Shown here one piece after another: positions 22,321 through 35,399 of a DNA stretch of 64,000 nucleotides. The position numbers and the translations under genes are program-made. Numbering within the stretch: the first letter of the stretch is position 1; each line of letters opens with the position of its first letter. The notes below the pieces were generated by a model, which was not told the origin of the DNA, searched no databases, and saw nothing but the letters and a program-made list of their open reading frames with translations. Source of the stretch: Aporrectodea caliginosa (taxonomy: Eukaryota; Annelida; Clitellata; Crassiclitellata; Lumbricidae). The DNA lies in assembly GCA_020284085.1 (NCBI GenBank), contig JACEVL010000104.1:62001-126000 (forward strand). Direction: 5' to 3'.

Positions 22321-22525
22321 CCCTACCGACGTGTCTGGCTGACGCGGTTGCTTGTCCGCTCCGTGTGGCAATAATTGAAAGCGATGTTATATGTGTGACG
22401 TCACAATATTGTGTGACATCACAATAACATTGTGACGTCACACAAAGATTATCTCTTGCGACACAGCGTTACACCACAGATGCAGGCACGCATGCAGAGA
22501 TTTCTGTTCTGTTATATTATTAACT

Positions 22526-23275
22526 AGCAGTTTTTACCCGGCGTTCGCCCGGGTTTTCCCCAGACGTAATTTGTAACGGCTGCAAATAAAGTTTACTTAC
22601 TTACTTACTATATTTGATGATGGGCTTCAAATATTTAAGAACATGTCCATAGGCCTATATCTGAATGGAAACGATATTTAGAGGTGAACAGAGTTGCTTA
22701 GCCCGTGTACTGCACGGGTTATCTCTACCTTATATAGGCGTATTATTTGTTCCCCGGGTTAAATATAATAGACGAAGTTCGGCCGTTATTGCGATTGTAA
22801 TTTTTAGGAGCGATCCGCGTCTTTTAACGAAAGCGTCTGATTTGAAAATTAAGCTTAATTACAACTCTAGGCAATATATACTCCTATAAATTCTGCCGTC
22901 GTCGTTGGGCGTGACCAGTATTGATTTTAAATCAACGGTCATCGTGATTGGTTGCGAATCAGAGCGTTGACCTAGATGACGTGACGTAAGATTGCATAAT
23001 CAGCCCGAGTGACGTGGAGAAATGGCATAATAATTAAGATAACCTCGTCGAAACAGTTGGAAATAATTTAAAATGTCCATATATCGGCGTTTAAATAAAA
23101 TTGCGAGCTGAAAATAGTCGCGTGGACCAAGACGTGGCGTAATAACGTTTCGTAAAATTTTGTAAATCGCTAAAGCGTTCCGTTTCGGAGCCTTTACATA
23201 CGGACAAACATACATACAAACAAACAAACAAACAGAAAAACGTAAACAGACTTCTGCTTATATTAATAGATAACA
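22526..23275 (+). repeat. Related hairpin-ended repeats
   Basis: Beginning at CTAGCAGTTTTTACCCGG, a hairpin ACCCGG-CGTTCGC-CCGGGT (22536-22554) follows, and a second, CCCGTG-TACTG-CACGGG, lies at 22702-22718. The block ends with an (ACAA)n run near 23220 and ATTAATAGATAACAGAACAG. It seems to be one or two further copies of the same broad family as 20321-22525 with a different body. Confidence 0.5.
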
Positions 23276-23294
23276 GAACAGACAGCCTGCAATC

Positions 23295-23402
23295 CACGGC
23301 GCTAATAGCAGCCTACAAGGCATATCCGCCCTACGGGGCTCGAACTCGGTACCTCTCGCTCTCTACGCCAGTTGTTATCCAATGCGCTATCGGGCCCCCA
23401 GC
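23295..23402 (-). mobile_element. tRNA-derived SINE head, minus strand
   Basis: On the minus strand TAGCGCATTGG fits an A box and GAGTTCGAGCC a B box about 45 bp later. The ends do not form an acceptor stem, so this is a SINE-like sequence and not a tRNA gene. Confidence 0.5.
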
Positions 23403-23439
23403 TTATGACAACATAGGCCGTTTCCGCCGACAAAGATTA

Positions 23440-23665
23440 TTTTTTGGCATATTATCAATGCAGCTTCCATTTAAAAAAACCTTTCTTCATCATTCGAACT
23501 TCTGTTTCAGCAAGAATTCTTGTCATCAATCCAACTTCTTTTTAACCAAGAATTAGATTAATCCCACTTCCATTTAGGCTAACAATTGCTTTCATCAAGC
23601 CACCTTCCATTTTACATTGACAATGTAAAATAATTTAGCAACGTAAACTACGGTTTACGCTTATA
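23440..23665 (-). repeat. Minisatellite and module of the foldback family, inverted
   Basis: It carries about five reverse-complement copies of the 40 bp unit (TCATCAATCCAACTTCTTTT and similar) and ends with AATTTAGCAACGTAAACTAC, the inverted module. The outer TIR arrays are missing. Confidence 0.75.
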
Positions 23666-24200
23666 ACAATATCACTGCTTAGTGATATGCTTCTGTGGGA
23701 CAAAGTTTAACAGGGACTTTTAATATGTTTCTTGACTTATCGCGATCTTGTGAATAAGTGCAACGACCTCTTATATTATAAGAATAAGTGAGCCGCTGAT
23801 TGACGGGTCACGTGAGCGCTCATTAATATGCATAAGCATGTAGCCCCGCCTATGCGTCTCACCGGTGTAGCATTTCGAAACGTGCGACCGGGTTTTACGA
23901 GCAGCGGCACGTTTCATTGGACATATACTAACATTTTGTCAAGTCTCACAATAGATACAGACTCTACACAAAATGTGCAGTTCTAAATCAATTATTTTGT
24001 GCAACTGCAAAAGAATTTTGTGCAGTGAAAAATTGTTAAAAAAGGTCATTGTCATCCAATTGGGAAAAAATTTACCATGGGTTTTTTTAAAAGAGAGAAG
24101 AGGTTGTGCAGTTCTAAAATTTCCTTTAAAAAAGCCCTGACTACTTGTGCAGTGAAAAATTGCTAAAAAGGTCAATGTCATCCAATTGGGAAAAAAAATT
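23666..24200. other. No gene; short tandem duplication
   Basis: TTGTGCAGTGAAAAATTG followed by GTCATCCAATTGGGAAAAA occurs at about 24018-24070 and again at about 24143-24197. A CG-containing stretch near 23800-23910 could be a promoter but has no gene attached that I can see. Confidence 0.45.
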
Positions 24201-24204
24201 TGCA

Positions 24205-24575
24205 GCGGCGCTCTTTTCAGTTGCTGGCCTTATGACCTGGAATGGGCTCCCTCCTTCACTTCGTGCAATGCCCGGGGCCACACTACTAAGATTCGCTATT
24301 GTTGGTCCCAATAACTGGAACCAGTTACCTCAGTCCCTCAGGACTGACCTTTTTTCTATTTCTTTTGACCAGTTCCGCAAGCGCCTTAAAACCTCTCTTT
24401 ACCAGTGAAGAGACTGGCTCGGGTTTGGAGTGCCTCTGTTTTGAGTGGCGCTATATAAATGCTTGATTACGATTACGATTTCTCGTTAACCTACAGACTG
24501 CCTTATTTAGCCGTGTTTGGACTGGAAGCGCTTCTGAGTAGATAACTGAAGCGGCGCTATATAAAAGTTTCTTAA
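24205..24575 (+). mobile_element. Two LINE 3' ends in tandem
   Basis: The first encodes VGPNNWNQLPQSLRTDLFSI and ends in GGCGCTATATAAATGC with (ATTACG)n. The second is only a tail, AAGCGCTTCTGAGTAGATAA through GGCGCTATATAAAAG, near 24523-24565. Confidence 0.75.
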
Positions 24576-24584
24576 AAATAATAA

Positions 24585-26971
<2,387 letters not shown>

Positions 26972-27875
26972 AGTTTGTAAAAGCATTTACCAAAGCTCAC
27001 CGTCTGCCAGAGGTGTCTATCCCCCCCTAAGTCATTGGAGCAACTACCCCTCCACTCCTCCTCCCATGGTACAATATTTAAAAAAATTGGAACTTCCCCT
27101 AATTTCGCAATGAGGTCTTCCCCCCTTATTTCTTGGATGGAGCATTTGCTCCAAGGTTTACATGGTGTAGACGCCTCTGCCGTCTGCAACGTTATGTTGT
27201 AATCCATGCTAGAAAAAGCCGTACAAATTCCAGTTACACCATAGAATATCTCATGCGATTATTTGAGAAATATTTTTATGCAGTTTCGTGATCTCCGAGT
27301 CACCGAAGAAACATTATACGTCTCAACTAGAAATTACCTGAAATATTTGACGTTGTAGATGTTCACAAACAACAGTTGGTGAATAAAGAAGAAAATGGAT
27401 GTGTGGAGCTACTCAGTCTATGATTATACGCATGAACGAATTCATGCATAATAGTTTTGTATTCGAAGTAAGAGCTTTAGTACATTTGAGTATTCCTGTA
27501 GGACTTGACATATTCAGGGGCCCTGCTTTTGTTTTGTGTTTTTGTGACACTTTCAGTTCCATTTAGGTTGTCCTATAATTCTCATGTCTAGTTATAAGCA
27601 CATTAACTCTATCGAACTGTTTGTGTTATGCACTGCTTTTATACTTCACATGATCTACTGTTACTTTGTTCTTCACTCAATTCATGTATTACATAGTTTG
27701 TATTCTCACGCTGTTACTGATCCGCATAATATGCAGTCACGAAGACATTGCAACGATTATTTCACACATAGTGCTGATTGTGAAATGCTGTTAAGGTTGA
27801 AATGTTTTGGCAAATAAAGTGTTTTGGATCTCTATTTGTCATGGTTAACCCGTAGCGACTCAGAAATGTAGCATC
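26972..27875. other. No gene assigned
   Basis: Downstream flank of the zinc-finger array. An open frame at 27584-27817 with hydrophobic stretches matches nothing known. CAAATAAAGTG near 27810 could be a polyadenylation signal. Confidence 0.4.
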
Positions 27876-27975
27876 CATGTAGGCTTACAACCGAGGGTAC
27901 ATGTGCTTCTGAAAGGCTTTTGTCGAGAGAAGCGCTTTATAAATGGCCAAATGCAATACAATACATAAGATAGAT
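27876..27975 (+). mobile_element. LINE/SINE 3' tail
   Basis: GTGCTTCTGAAAGGCTTTTG followed by GAGAAGCGCTTTATAAATGG is a variant of the shared 3' stem-loop tail, followed by (AATAC)n-like sequence. No coding part remains. Confidence 0.6.
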
Positions 27976-28029
27976 CCGCAATAGATTACCGATAACACAC
28001 TGAACATTCGAAATATGTGTCACCCGAAT

Positions 28030-28345
28030 AGGGGTAAACGTGTAGTTTAGCGTCGTAAATTATCCGCCATTGCATGGGTTTCAGCATTGGTCGAATACAA
28101 GTTGGATTGACGAAAAGAATTGCTGCTAAATAAAAGTCGGATTGATGAGAATAATTTTTTCCCTTAAATAGAAATGGGATTTATGAAAAGAATCTTGCTT
28201 AAGCAAGAATTATTTTCACCAAGCCAATAACCCTTTGAGTCTTGATGAACAGTCCCTTTATGAAAAGGACTTTGATGAATAGTCTCTTGATGAATCGTCC
28301 ATAATGAATAGTCCCTTGATGAATCGTCCTTTGATGAACAGTCCG
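28030..28345 (+). repeat. Minisatellites of the foldback family, no terminal array
   Basis: A degraded module GTAGTTTAGCGTCGTAAATT at about 28042 is followed by units of the 40 bp minisatellite, then by a different tandem unit, TTGATGAATAGTC and variants, at about 28240-28345, immediately before foldback element 2. Confidence 0.65.
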
Positions 28346-28363
28346 CATACCGCTAAAACATAT

Positions 28364-28852
28364 GGTGTCACGACAACTCGTTGAACGACATTTCGTCTAC
28401 GACACTTCGTCTACAGACATTTCGTCGAACGACATTTCGTCTACAAAGTTATTTGATATTGTCCCTTTAAAATGGAAGCTGGATTGATAAAAAAAAACTG
28501 TTTCCCTAAATGGAAGTGGGATTGATGAAAACATTCCTGTGTTGAAATAGAAGCTGGATTGATCTAAATAATTTTCCCGTAAATAGAAGCTGGAAATCAG
28601 CCTGCCATGGATGCATGGATGCAAATAGGTTTCCGTTCAATAGAAGCTGGATTGATGAAAATAATCTAGTCAGTAATTAGAAGCTGGATTCCTGAGCATA
28701 TATAGCACGTTTTAGCGAAACTATAAGAAAGCGGCCTCTGTTGATTAGCCGTAATGGATACAGATACACTTGTAGACGAAATGTCGTTAGAATTATTGTC
28801 GTAGACGAAGTGTCGTTAGACGAAATGTCGGTAGACGAGTTGTCGCGGAACC
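28364..28852. mobile_element. Foldback-like element 2: GACATTTCGTCTA arrays, perfect 9 bp TSD
   Basis: The left end starts GGTGTCACGACAACTCGT and the inverted right end starts GGTTCCGCGACAACTCGT. Each runs into four to five tandem units of ACGACATTTCGTCTAC. The interior is the same 40 bp minisatellite (core AGAAGCTGGATTGATGAAAA) as foldback element 1. AAAACATAT flanks it exactly at 28355-28363 and 28853-28861. A 9 bp duplication is the hallmark of MULE-superfamily transposition. No protein is encoded. Confidence 0.92.
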
Positions 28853-28869
28853 AAAACATATTATATTCA

Positions 28870-29465
28870 TATTATTCAGGCTTGCGTACGAGCACAAGGA
28901 GGACATTTTGAACATCTTCTGTAATTAAATAATGAAACCATGATACTACTGAGAGTTTCTTCACAAAACTATTAAACAGTAAACTTTTGTGATACTTGGA
29001 GTGATGATTTCAATACAACTAATAACACATATTTTACGTACTTGTATCGTGTACTCTTGACTCTGAATAAAATCTCCGACAAGGGCAACGTTTTTAACCA
29101 TTCTGCCACTTTAATAATATTGACAATTAACTTCCTCGGTTTTCATAAATTATTTTAGTTCGCGATGGGCCTGCACATCCCGAAAAACGGCAAAATTAGT
29201 GCAACAAAGAAAATAATTATTTGTTTCCTCAATTATTGTTTACCTACAAAGAATGTATACGAAGAAATTCTTCTAGCAACTAGTAAGAGATTCCGTCATG
29301 TACACATGGCATTAGTCATTCCATTTGATGATTGCGATGGTGACAGCGCCTGTAAAAGAGATGATGAGGATGAGGATGATGATGATGACGACCATGAAGA
29401 TGATGATGACTACGAAAACGACGACGACGACGACGACGATGATGATGATGATTCCAGCCGATGGA
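28870..29465. other. Spacer between foldback elements 2 and 3
   Basis: A frame at 29165-29530 starts plausibly but ends in a (GAT/GAC)n poly-Asp run (29360-29450) and then enters element 3, so I do not accept it as a gene. Confidence 0.5.
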
Positions 29466-29973
29466 TTGATATCACGACAATTCGTCTACCGACTTTTTGT
29501 CTACGACATTTCGTCTTCAAAGTTATTTGATATTGAAGCTGGATTGATGAAAAAACTGTTTCCCCAAATGGAAGTGGGATTGATGAAAACACTTCTGTGT
29601 TGAAATAGAAGCTCGATTGATCGAAATAATTTTTACCGTAAATAGAAACTGGATACCAAGCTAGATGCGTGGATGAAAATAAGTTTTCATTCAACAGAAG
29701 TTGGATTGATGAAAATAATCTTTTCAGTAATTAGAAGCTGGATTCCAGAGAATATTTAGCACGTTTTAGCGAAACTATCGAAAGAGGCCTCTGTTGATTA
29801 GCCGTAATGGATAAAGAAACTATAAGAAAGAGGCCTCTGTTGATTAGCCGTAATGGATAAAGATACACTTGTAGACGAAATGTCTATAGACGAAAAGTTG
29901 GTAGACGAAGTGTATGTAGACGAAGTGTCGTAGACGAAAAGTCTGTCGACGAGTTGTCGCGGAAGTTGCGGAA
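29466..29973. mobile_element. Foldback-like element 3
   Basis: It has the same plan as element 2: terminal arrays of GACATTTCGTCTAC-like units, minisatellite interior and the shared block GGCCTCTGTTGATTAGCCGT, here tandemly duplicated (about 29785 and 29835). Flanks GCCGATGGA (29457-29465) and CCCGATGGA (29974-29982) match at 8 of 9 bases. No coding capacity. Confidence 0.85.
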
Positions 29974-29989
29974 CCCGATGGACTATTAT

Positions 29990-30415
29990 AATAGGGACTA
30001 GTTCAGTGACGTCACACGATTAGTCATTACTTAGTCAATGTATTGAAATGACGTAATAAACAGCAAGATAAAATAAGAAGCAACAACATCAAGCCGCTGA
30101 AGGAAAAATTAGGCCTACTAATAATAAACGGTAAGTTAAGTGGTGTTTGATTTTGCAATCTGTTTTAGGTTTACACTAAGACGCTACTTGTAGATCTCAA
30201 CGCTCGTGAATACGTAGTAACGATGATAAATATAATATGACAGGAAATATGTATAATTTTTAAGCTATTGTGAAAGTCAGAAGACATAGGCAGCTGAGAA
30301 GAAATGTCACGCCTGTTACAAACGCGTTTAAGCATAATTATATGCACAGCAACAAATAAAGTGTCGAATTACATAGTTCCAAGGTCAAGGAATCCAATTC
30401 TCGTAGTGCCAATAG
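29990..30415. other. No gene seen
   Basis: AT-rich sequence without recognisable coding or repeat content. Confidence 0.4.
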
Positions 30416-30419
30416 CGTA

Positions 30420-30621
30420 GGTAAAGTCGTAGTTTACGTTGCTAAATTATTCTAATGTCTTCAATGCCGTACTTGACGTTGGTAAGTAAGCAGTCTACCT
30501 GCGTGCATGTTAACTATCATCAATCCAGCTTCCATTTCATAAAGAAATATTTTCATAAATCCAGCTTCCATTTCAAGGTGACAATATCAAATAATTTAGC
30601 AACGTAAACTACGACTTTACC
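30420..30621. mobile_element. 202 bp inverted-repeat element of the foldback module
   Basis: Perfect 32 bp inverted ends begin GGTAAAGTCGTAGTTTACGT and run to AAATTATT. Inside is GTCTTCAATGCCGTACTTGA on the left and two inverted 40 bp minisatellite units on the right. The same terminal sequence is found inside foldback element 1 (about 16026) and at 19968 and 23640. No target duplication is evident. Confidence 0.8.
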
Positions 30622-30781
30622 GTGTGCGACTGTTACTTTTCATCTAAATGTGAATATCACAAAGAAGATCAGACCTCAAGCCAACAAGCCATGGAATTGT
30701 GTTGTCTTAACCTACAGGTCCACGAGCGAGGGTGATCTGTTCTCACCACTTCATCTTGCCACCAAAAGTGTCCAGTCATTG

Positions 30782-31070
30782 TTCATTCATTCATTCATTT
30801 CAGAATATTTATATAGCGCCCCTTCAAGATTTCTACTCAGAGGCGCTCCCGACTACAGCGCGGACACTGAATCGGAGTTTCACGCCGAAGCGCATGAGCA
30901 ATTGCGAGTGAAGGACTTGCCCAGGGTCCCTACGCGGTGGCTTGAGGTGGATTCGAACCCGCAACCCTCCGGCTGCAAGGCACCAAAATAATATACCCCT
31001 TGAGGTGGATTCGAACCCGCAACCCTCCGGCTGCAAGGCACCGAACATACCTCTACACCACCGCGCCCCA
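30782..31070 (-). mobile_element. tRNA-derived SINE, copy 1 (dimeric head, LINE tail)
   Basis: On the minus strand an A box TGGTGTAGAGG (31050-31060) and a B box GGTTCGAATCC (31007-31017) make a pol III promoter. A second partial head with its own B box (30949-30959) but no A box follows. The body contains GGGACCCTGGGCAAGTCCTT, and the 3' end is CGCCTCTGAGTAGAAATCTT, GGGGCGCTATATAAATAT and (ATGA)n. The tail matches the LINE ends in this window. Confidence 0.9.
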
Positions 31071-31179
31071 TGTACTATGTTTTCACAGGGTATTTACGGA
31101 AGAGACATTTCGCAAGGGGTGCTTATAGAGCAGGCATTTTGCAAGGCGTGCTTATGAAACAGACATACAGTATAACCTT

Positions 31180-31395
31180 CAGTATAACCTGGAGTGGATT
31201 TAAATCCCCAACCTCAAGGTTAACAGCCTAGTATGCTAACCATTGACTAATAAAGCCAGGGGTCACTGTTTAAGGACCTTATGCAAGTCCTTCACCTAAT
31301 TGTTAAGAGCCATCGATGTTCTGTTGCATGGTCAGGTGTGAACTTTGAAAGTAGGGTAATATCAAATACAATTGTATTGCATTGTATTGTATTGA
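31180..31395 (-). mobile_element. Degenerate tRNA-derived SINE
   Basis: On the minus strand a B-box-like GGATTTAAATCC follows a weak A box (GGTTAGCATACTAGG). TTAAGGACCTTATGCAAGTC resembles the SINE body near its snRNA-like core, and it ends in a (TTGTA)n-like tail. It is strongly diverged. Confidence 0.4.
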
Positions 31396-32750
31396 TTATT
31401 GTGCACCAGTTTGAATCGCACCAAAGCCATTAACACATACAAAAGTTACCTAACGCCATGTAATTTGCTACTATTCTCATACTTTCAGTTAAACAGACCA
31501 AGATATCGATAGTTTAAACGGTACGTCAAAACTTGCACATGCAGATATTCACTACAATTCAATAAGCACCATAAAACAGTCTTAGTCATACAGTTACTAT
31601 CATCGTTAATAATAATTAATAACTTCTACAGCGCCTGTGTATAATGCACAAGACCAACAACGGATGAAACACAAAAAAACAAGTTGTAGTCGTATCAACA
31701 TCCAGGTCGGTCTGTTGATAGACTGTCTAGGGTGGATAAACAATTTGAAAGTGAAGTTTCAGGCTGATAGCAAAATGCACTTGTGACTGAGCAGAATGAA
31801 CCAACACGAGAAAGGATCTTGCTGAAAAGTGACCCTAAGACTGGTGAACTATGCAAGATTCGATGGAAAGAGAAGCAGAGGCAAGCCAAGACTACTCTAT
31901 ATAGATAAGTGAGGACATAACATTACGGACTAACACTAAGGGGAGTAATGGACTTCACAAATGACCGAGGACAATGGAGATCATTTATTCGACCCATCAC
32001 AGCCAAAATGGCTGGGGTCAGGAACTGAATATATATATAATAGATATATTTATACGCATGATATAATGTGCATATACCTCCTAAGTCTTGTAACAAAATT
32101 AATGCCGATTTCTACTAGAACGATACAAATGAATAAATTACAACAACTGACCGTTTTATAATTGAAATTTTCAATTAAACCACCGAACACTGGTTTCTTT
32201 GTTTGAAATTCCGCCATTTGTATTAACCGATCTGATAGGTTGTAGTAGAACGCAGAGGCAGCATATAGGTCGTCTCCGTCCGTGACCCTCTCCCCATTCC
32301 TCTCCCGTAACCTTCTCCCCATCCCTCTCCCGTAACCTTCTCCCCATCCATCTCCTCAGCCTACAACGGTGATGTCGCTTGTTTGCCGATTAAATCCACC
32401 GCTGCGCTTTAATTACCCCTCAAAGCCTCCGCTCTGACACGTTAAGTCTGCGCAATACGAGGACCTTCATCTCGCTGTGGGCAAAGTGTTGGCTCACCGT
32501 ATGCAAGACTAAGGCCCACAGAATTTTGCGACAGTCATTGAAATCATTGCAAAGTGGGGAACGACTACACTAGGTCGACGCCTCCAGAAAGCCCACGGGT
32601 GCCCCTAGTGGCCCACAGTTGGGAAGGCTGTCTGGGTAGTCCATAGTCTGTGTTAGTTGCAGCGAAATCTATAGGAATGCAACTATATCAACACGAAGCA
32701 AGACTTTGCGTTATTGTTCACGGCAGTCAAATATGTCGGTGGTCCTTGCA
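31396..32750. other. No gene assigned
   Basis: Short frames only. A (CTCCCGTAACCTTCTCCCCA) unit is repeated near 32290-32350. Confidence 0.4.
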
Positions 32751-32754
32751 GTTA

Positions 32755-32980
32755 TTTGTAATTGTAATTGTAATTGAACATTTGTATAGCGCCACTCAGA
32801 GATTCAGAGGCGCTCCCGACCCAGAGCTCAAACAAATAAGATAGTCTTCAGGCGTTTCCTAAACAGAGGCAGAGAAGAAAATGTGACGCCACACTCGTTT
32901 AAGAATAATTATAAATTATGCGCCTCTGAGTAGGTCTCTTCGAAGAGGCGCTATATAAATTCCCGGAATGAATTAATGCT
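32755..32980. mobile_element. Two LINE/SINE 3' tails in opposite orientation
   Basis: A minus-strand tail lies at about 32775-32890 (GTATAGCGCCACTCAGAGAT). A plus-strand tail lies at about 32928-32972 (GCGCCTCTGAGTAGG through AGAGGCGCTATATAAAT, then GGAATGAATT). The plus tail keeps the 8 bp stem GCGCCTCT/AGAGGCGC apart from loop changes. Confidence 0.7.
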
Positions 32981-33119
32981 TTTCTCGTCATAAGATAATA
33001 ATATTATATTATAATAACAATTATTTCCGTGTATGGCCTACAGTTTCTATAAGGTGTCATAGAATCTATACTATAGGCATAATTTTTTGTATGTTTCAGC
33101 CCGACACGAAACATCAAAC

Positions 33120-33350
33120 ATGGAACCTGGTGAACCTGATGAGGTCATTCTGCTTGTGAAGATGATGGGCTTGGTCCTACTGCTTACTCTACTTCCGGTC
33201 ATATATTGGATTTTACTGGGATGCATTCAGGACGCAATCACACTGGTGGATGCTTGCCTGGAACTGCTCCTCCTGATTCTGTTCTACCTCTTCCTCTATC
33301 TGATCCTCCGCGCATTCATCATCACCTTCGCTCTTATTATCGATTACTGA
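33120..33350 (+). CDS. Candidate 76-residue two-helix membrane protein
   Basis: An ATG 20 bases after a good acceptor (GTATGTTTCAG, exon start 33100) opens a 76-codon frame. After the stop, CCCCCAG/GTAAAAC at 33367 is a plausible donor, so the exon would hold the whole coding region with introns in both untranslated parts. The product starts with an acidic MEPGEPDE, then has two long hydrophobic segments (about residues 12-34 and 44-72) with a short polar turn (GCIQDAI) between. It would be a hairpin membrane protein. I recognise no family. The splice signals favour a real gene, but a leucine-rich chance frame remains possible. Confidence 0.35.
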   Translation: MEPGEPDEVILLVKMMGLVLLLTLLPVIYWILLGCIQDAITLVDACLELLLLILFYLFLYLILRAFIITFALIIDY

Positions 33351-33367
33351 CCGCCCCCAACCCCCAG

Positions 33368-34140
33368 GTAAAACTATATATTAACCTCATCAGTCAACAG
33401 CCCACGACACGGCATTTAATTACTATCTTCAATAATAATGTGTAAGATGCTGAAACTTCTAATTACTCGACGTTGCTCCTCAATGAGCAATCAATCAATC
33501 AACTTTATTGTTCAACGCAGTAGATCAGTTACACAGTAATGCACACAAAGACGAGTTTACATTCCAGCAACAATGGCTTAACCCAAAGGAACATAAGTCG
33601 TCCTAATGCGATCATACGTCAAATGATCAATTCATTACAGTAGCTGTTTATTTTATAAAAAGTAATGTCTTTATTCCTTAAGCATAAAATATTATTGACA
33701 TAGTTGTAATACATGTAAATCATCGTTAATTCTGCAGCGAACGCAGCACAACCGATTATATACTGAACACATCACTCCATACAACAAGACAAAACGATAA
33801 GTTGTACACGATTGGTTGCAACCTGAGGGTAACCTCTAATTCAGTGTGGATATAAGATACATCTTCAACCTGCTTCTGAACCGATATTAGACAGCGCTCG
33901 TGATAAGCTGGTGCCCAGCGCTCAGAAGTTTGGAGTTTAAGATTAGTGCTATATATATAACGAGAGTTCGTAAACAGTCAATTAGTTCAGACAAGATAAG
34001 GCAAGACAACTCGATGCATCTCGTTCTTCAATCTTTAATTATTTTTATTGTAGCAGCAGAAAACAACTGGACGAGAAGAAAAACATAAGAAAAAAATTGA
34101 ATAAAAAGCTTAATGTAACTCATAATATAACAAGAGAATT
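33368..34140. other. No gene assigned
   Basis: It includes an AATCAATCAATCAACTTTATTG word near 33488, typical of an inverted repeat-element tail, and AT-rich sequence. Confidence 0.4.
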
Positions 34141-34143
34141 CGT

Positions 34144-34410
34144 TTGGAAATGTTGCACCAATCTCCGATCCAGTCAGAAGTTATCCAAGTGACTACCATG
34201 AAAGATGAAATATTTATGCTCTACAAAAAAACAAAAGGACAAGCCAAAATTGTTTTCTACGACCGCAGCAATTTGGCAGATGTGAAAGATGTCATCGCAC
34301 TACCAGGAATACGTCCGCTGGACATAGCAGGTTGCAGCGTTTCAAACTGTGTGTATGTACTTAACAAGGCATCGCATTGTTTGGCGATTTCATTAAAGAT
34401 CAGTGCTTAG
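34144..34410 (+). pseudogene. Fragment of an unclassified conserved protein, possibly beta-propeller
   Basis: An 88-residue frame ends at a stop. Its middle (AKIVFYDRSNLADVKDVIAL, then DIAGCSVSNCVYVLNK) looks like consecutive blades of a beta-propeller: hydrophobic strands, a short turn and a CVYVLN strand. I recall similar sequences in large uncharacterised invertebrate families but cannot name one. Upstream sequence is full of stops and no clear acceptor is seen, so it is probably a fragment of a dispersed or decayed copy, although a terminal exon is possible. Confidence 0.4.
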
Positions 34411-34774
34411 AAGTATGTTTGAAAGAAATCAAAATTTTGAAGCAAATTTGGCTATATTATTATTTTTTATTTGTAAACAAACACTTGCTATTCAAATCCA
34501 TTATTACCTATATGTTTTAGTTTCGTATAAACACAAATCAGTGCTCTGGTAGCAGTTGTAGACCATCTAAAAATCTTATTATATCAAGGACAAGAAAATT
34601 TACTAAATTTGCCATGTTAAAAGGCCTACTAAACCCGCACTAAACCAAATATCATGGGGGCACCTCAAGATATTTCTTAATAATTCCCAAAAAAATCAGG
34701 CATGTTTTTGTATCCCAAATACAACTTTTTGCCACTATTAGAACAAAAACAAAAAAAAAGTGATGCACTGCTAC

Positions 34775-34985
34775 GGCCCACTCTAGGTGCTTTGCCCGTG
34801 TTGGCCCATCAGCTTGGAACACTCTCCCCCCGTCTCTTCGCCTTGAGTTAACAGCCATCTCACCATCCCATTTCCGTAGACGCCTTAAGACTTTCCTGTT
34901 CGCTGACGCAGGCACTGAAGCAGGTCGAGATCGCTGCTGATTTTGAGCGGCGCTATATAAATGATCGATTTCTATTACAATTACT
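34775..34985 (+). mobile_element. LINE 3' end fragment
   Basis: It encodes VGPSAWNTLPPRLFALEL and FRRRLKTFLFADAG, the end of a LINE reverse transcriptase, followed by GAGCGGCGCTATATAAATGA. Some minus-strand frames here are shadows. Confidence 0.78.
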
Positions 34986-35074
34986 CTTTTTGCCGAAATA
35001 ACTGCCGTTAAACTACAGTGGGACTTTTAAAACAACATAATTTTTTGTTCTTTTACCAGAAACTTTGTGTCTGG

Positions 35075-35282
35075 GGACAATTTGTCTGGGGACATTTTGT
35101 CCGGGACATTTTGTCCGGGACATTTTGTCCGGGACATTTTGTCCGGGGACATTTTGTCCTGGGACATTTTGTCCTGGGACATTTTGTCCTGGGACTTTTT
35201 ATCCTGGGACTTTTTGTCTAGGGACTTTCTGTCCGGGACATTATGTCCGGGACAATTTGTCTGGGGACATTTTGTCCGTCCA
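35075..35282 (+). repeat. Array of GGGACATTTTGTCC, about 15 copies
   Basis: A 14-15 bp quasi-palindromic unit GGGACATTTTGTCC(T/G) is repeated in tandem. It resembles the terminal units of the foldback-like elements in length and in the ACATTTYGTC core, but no inverted partner array was found nearby. Frames across it are artefacts. Confidence 0.93.
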
Positions 35283-35399
35283 CGCATCATATCATAACCT
35301 TATGATTTCATGTAATTGTCGGTCCTTCATCGACCAATAACTGGATGCATTTATAGGTCGGCATATGATGTCAGACATATAAAAATTTCAAAATTTCAA

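Larger units (their letters stand above)
20321..22525 (+). repeat. Unclassified 2.2 kb repeat, copy A
   Basis: It begins CTAGATGTTTGCCCGTCCTA and ends TTCTGTTATATTATTAACTAG. The start and end words recur inverted at 38808/37968 and 40153/38809. A hairpin CCGTC-CTAA-GACGG lies 12 bp from the start. Shared interior words include GTTTAGGGAGTTCGCACGCT and CGACTTTAATTACACGCAAA. No protein was found. The class is unknown to me; the ends lack TIRs. Confidence 0.7.

Noticed and set aside
21611..22441. Frames of 228-276 residues rich in Pro/Ser or Gly/Arg
   Set aside because: They come from a C/T-rich simple-sequence block that lacks stops; no domain, and the block is duplicated repeat DNA.
29165..29530. 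121-residue frame with an acidic tail
   Set aside because: The acidic part is (GAT/GAC)n and the end lies inside foldback element 3; no splice context or family match.
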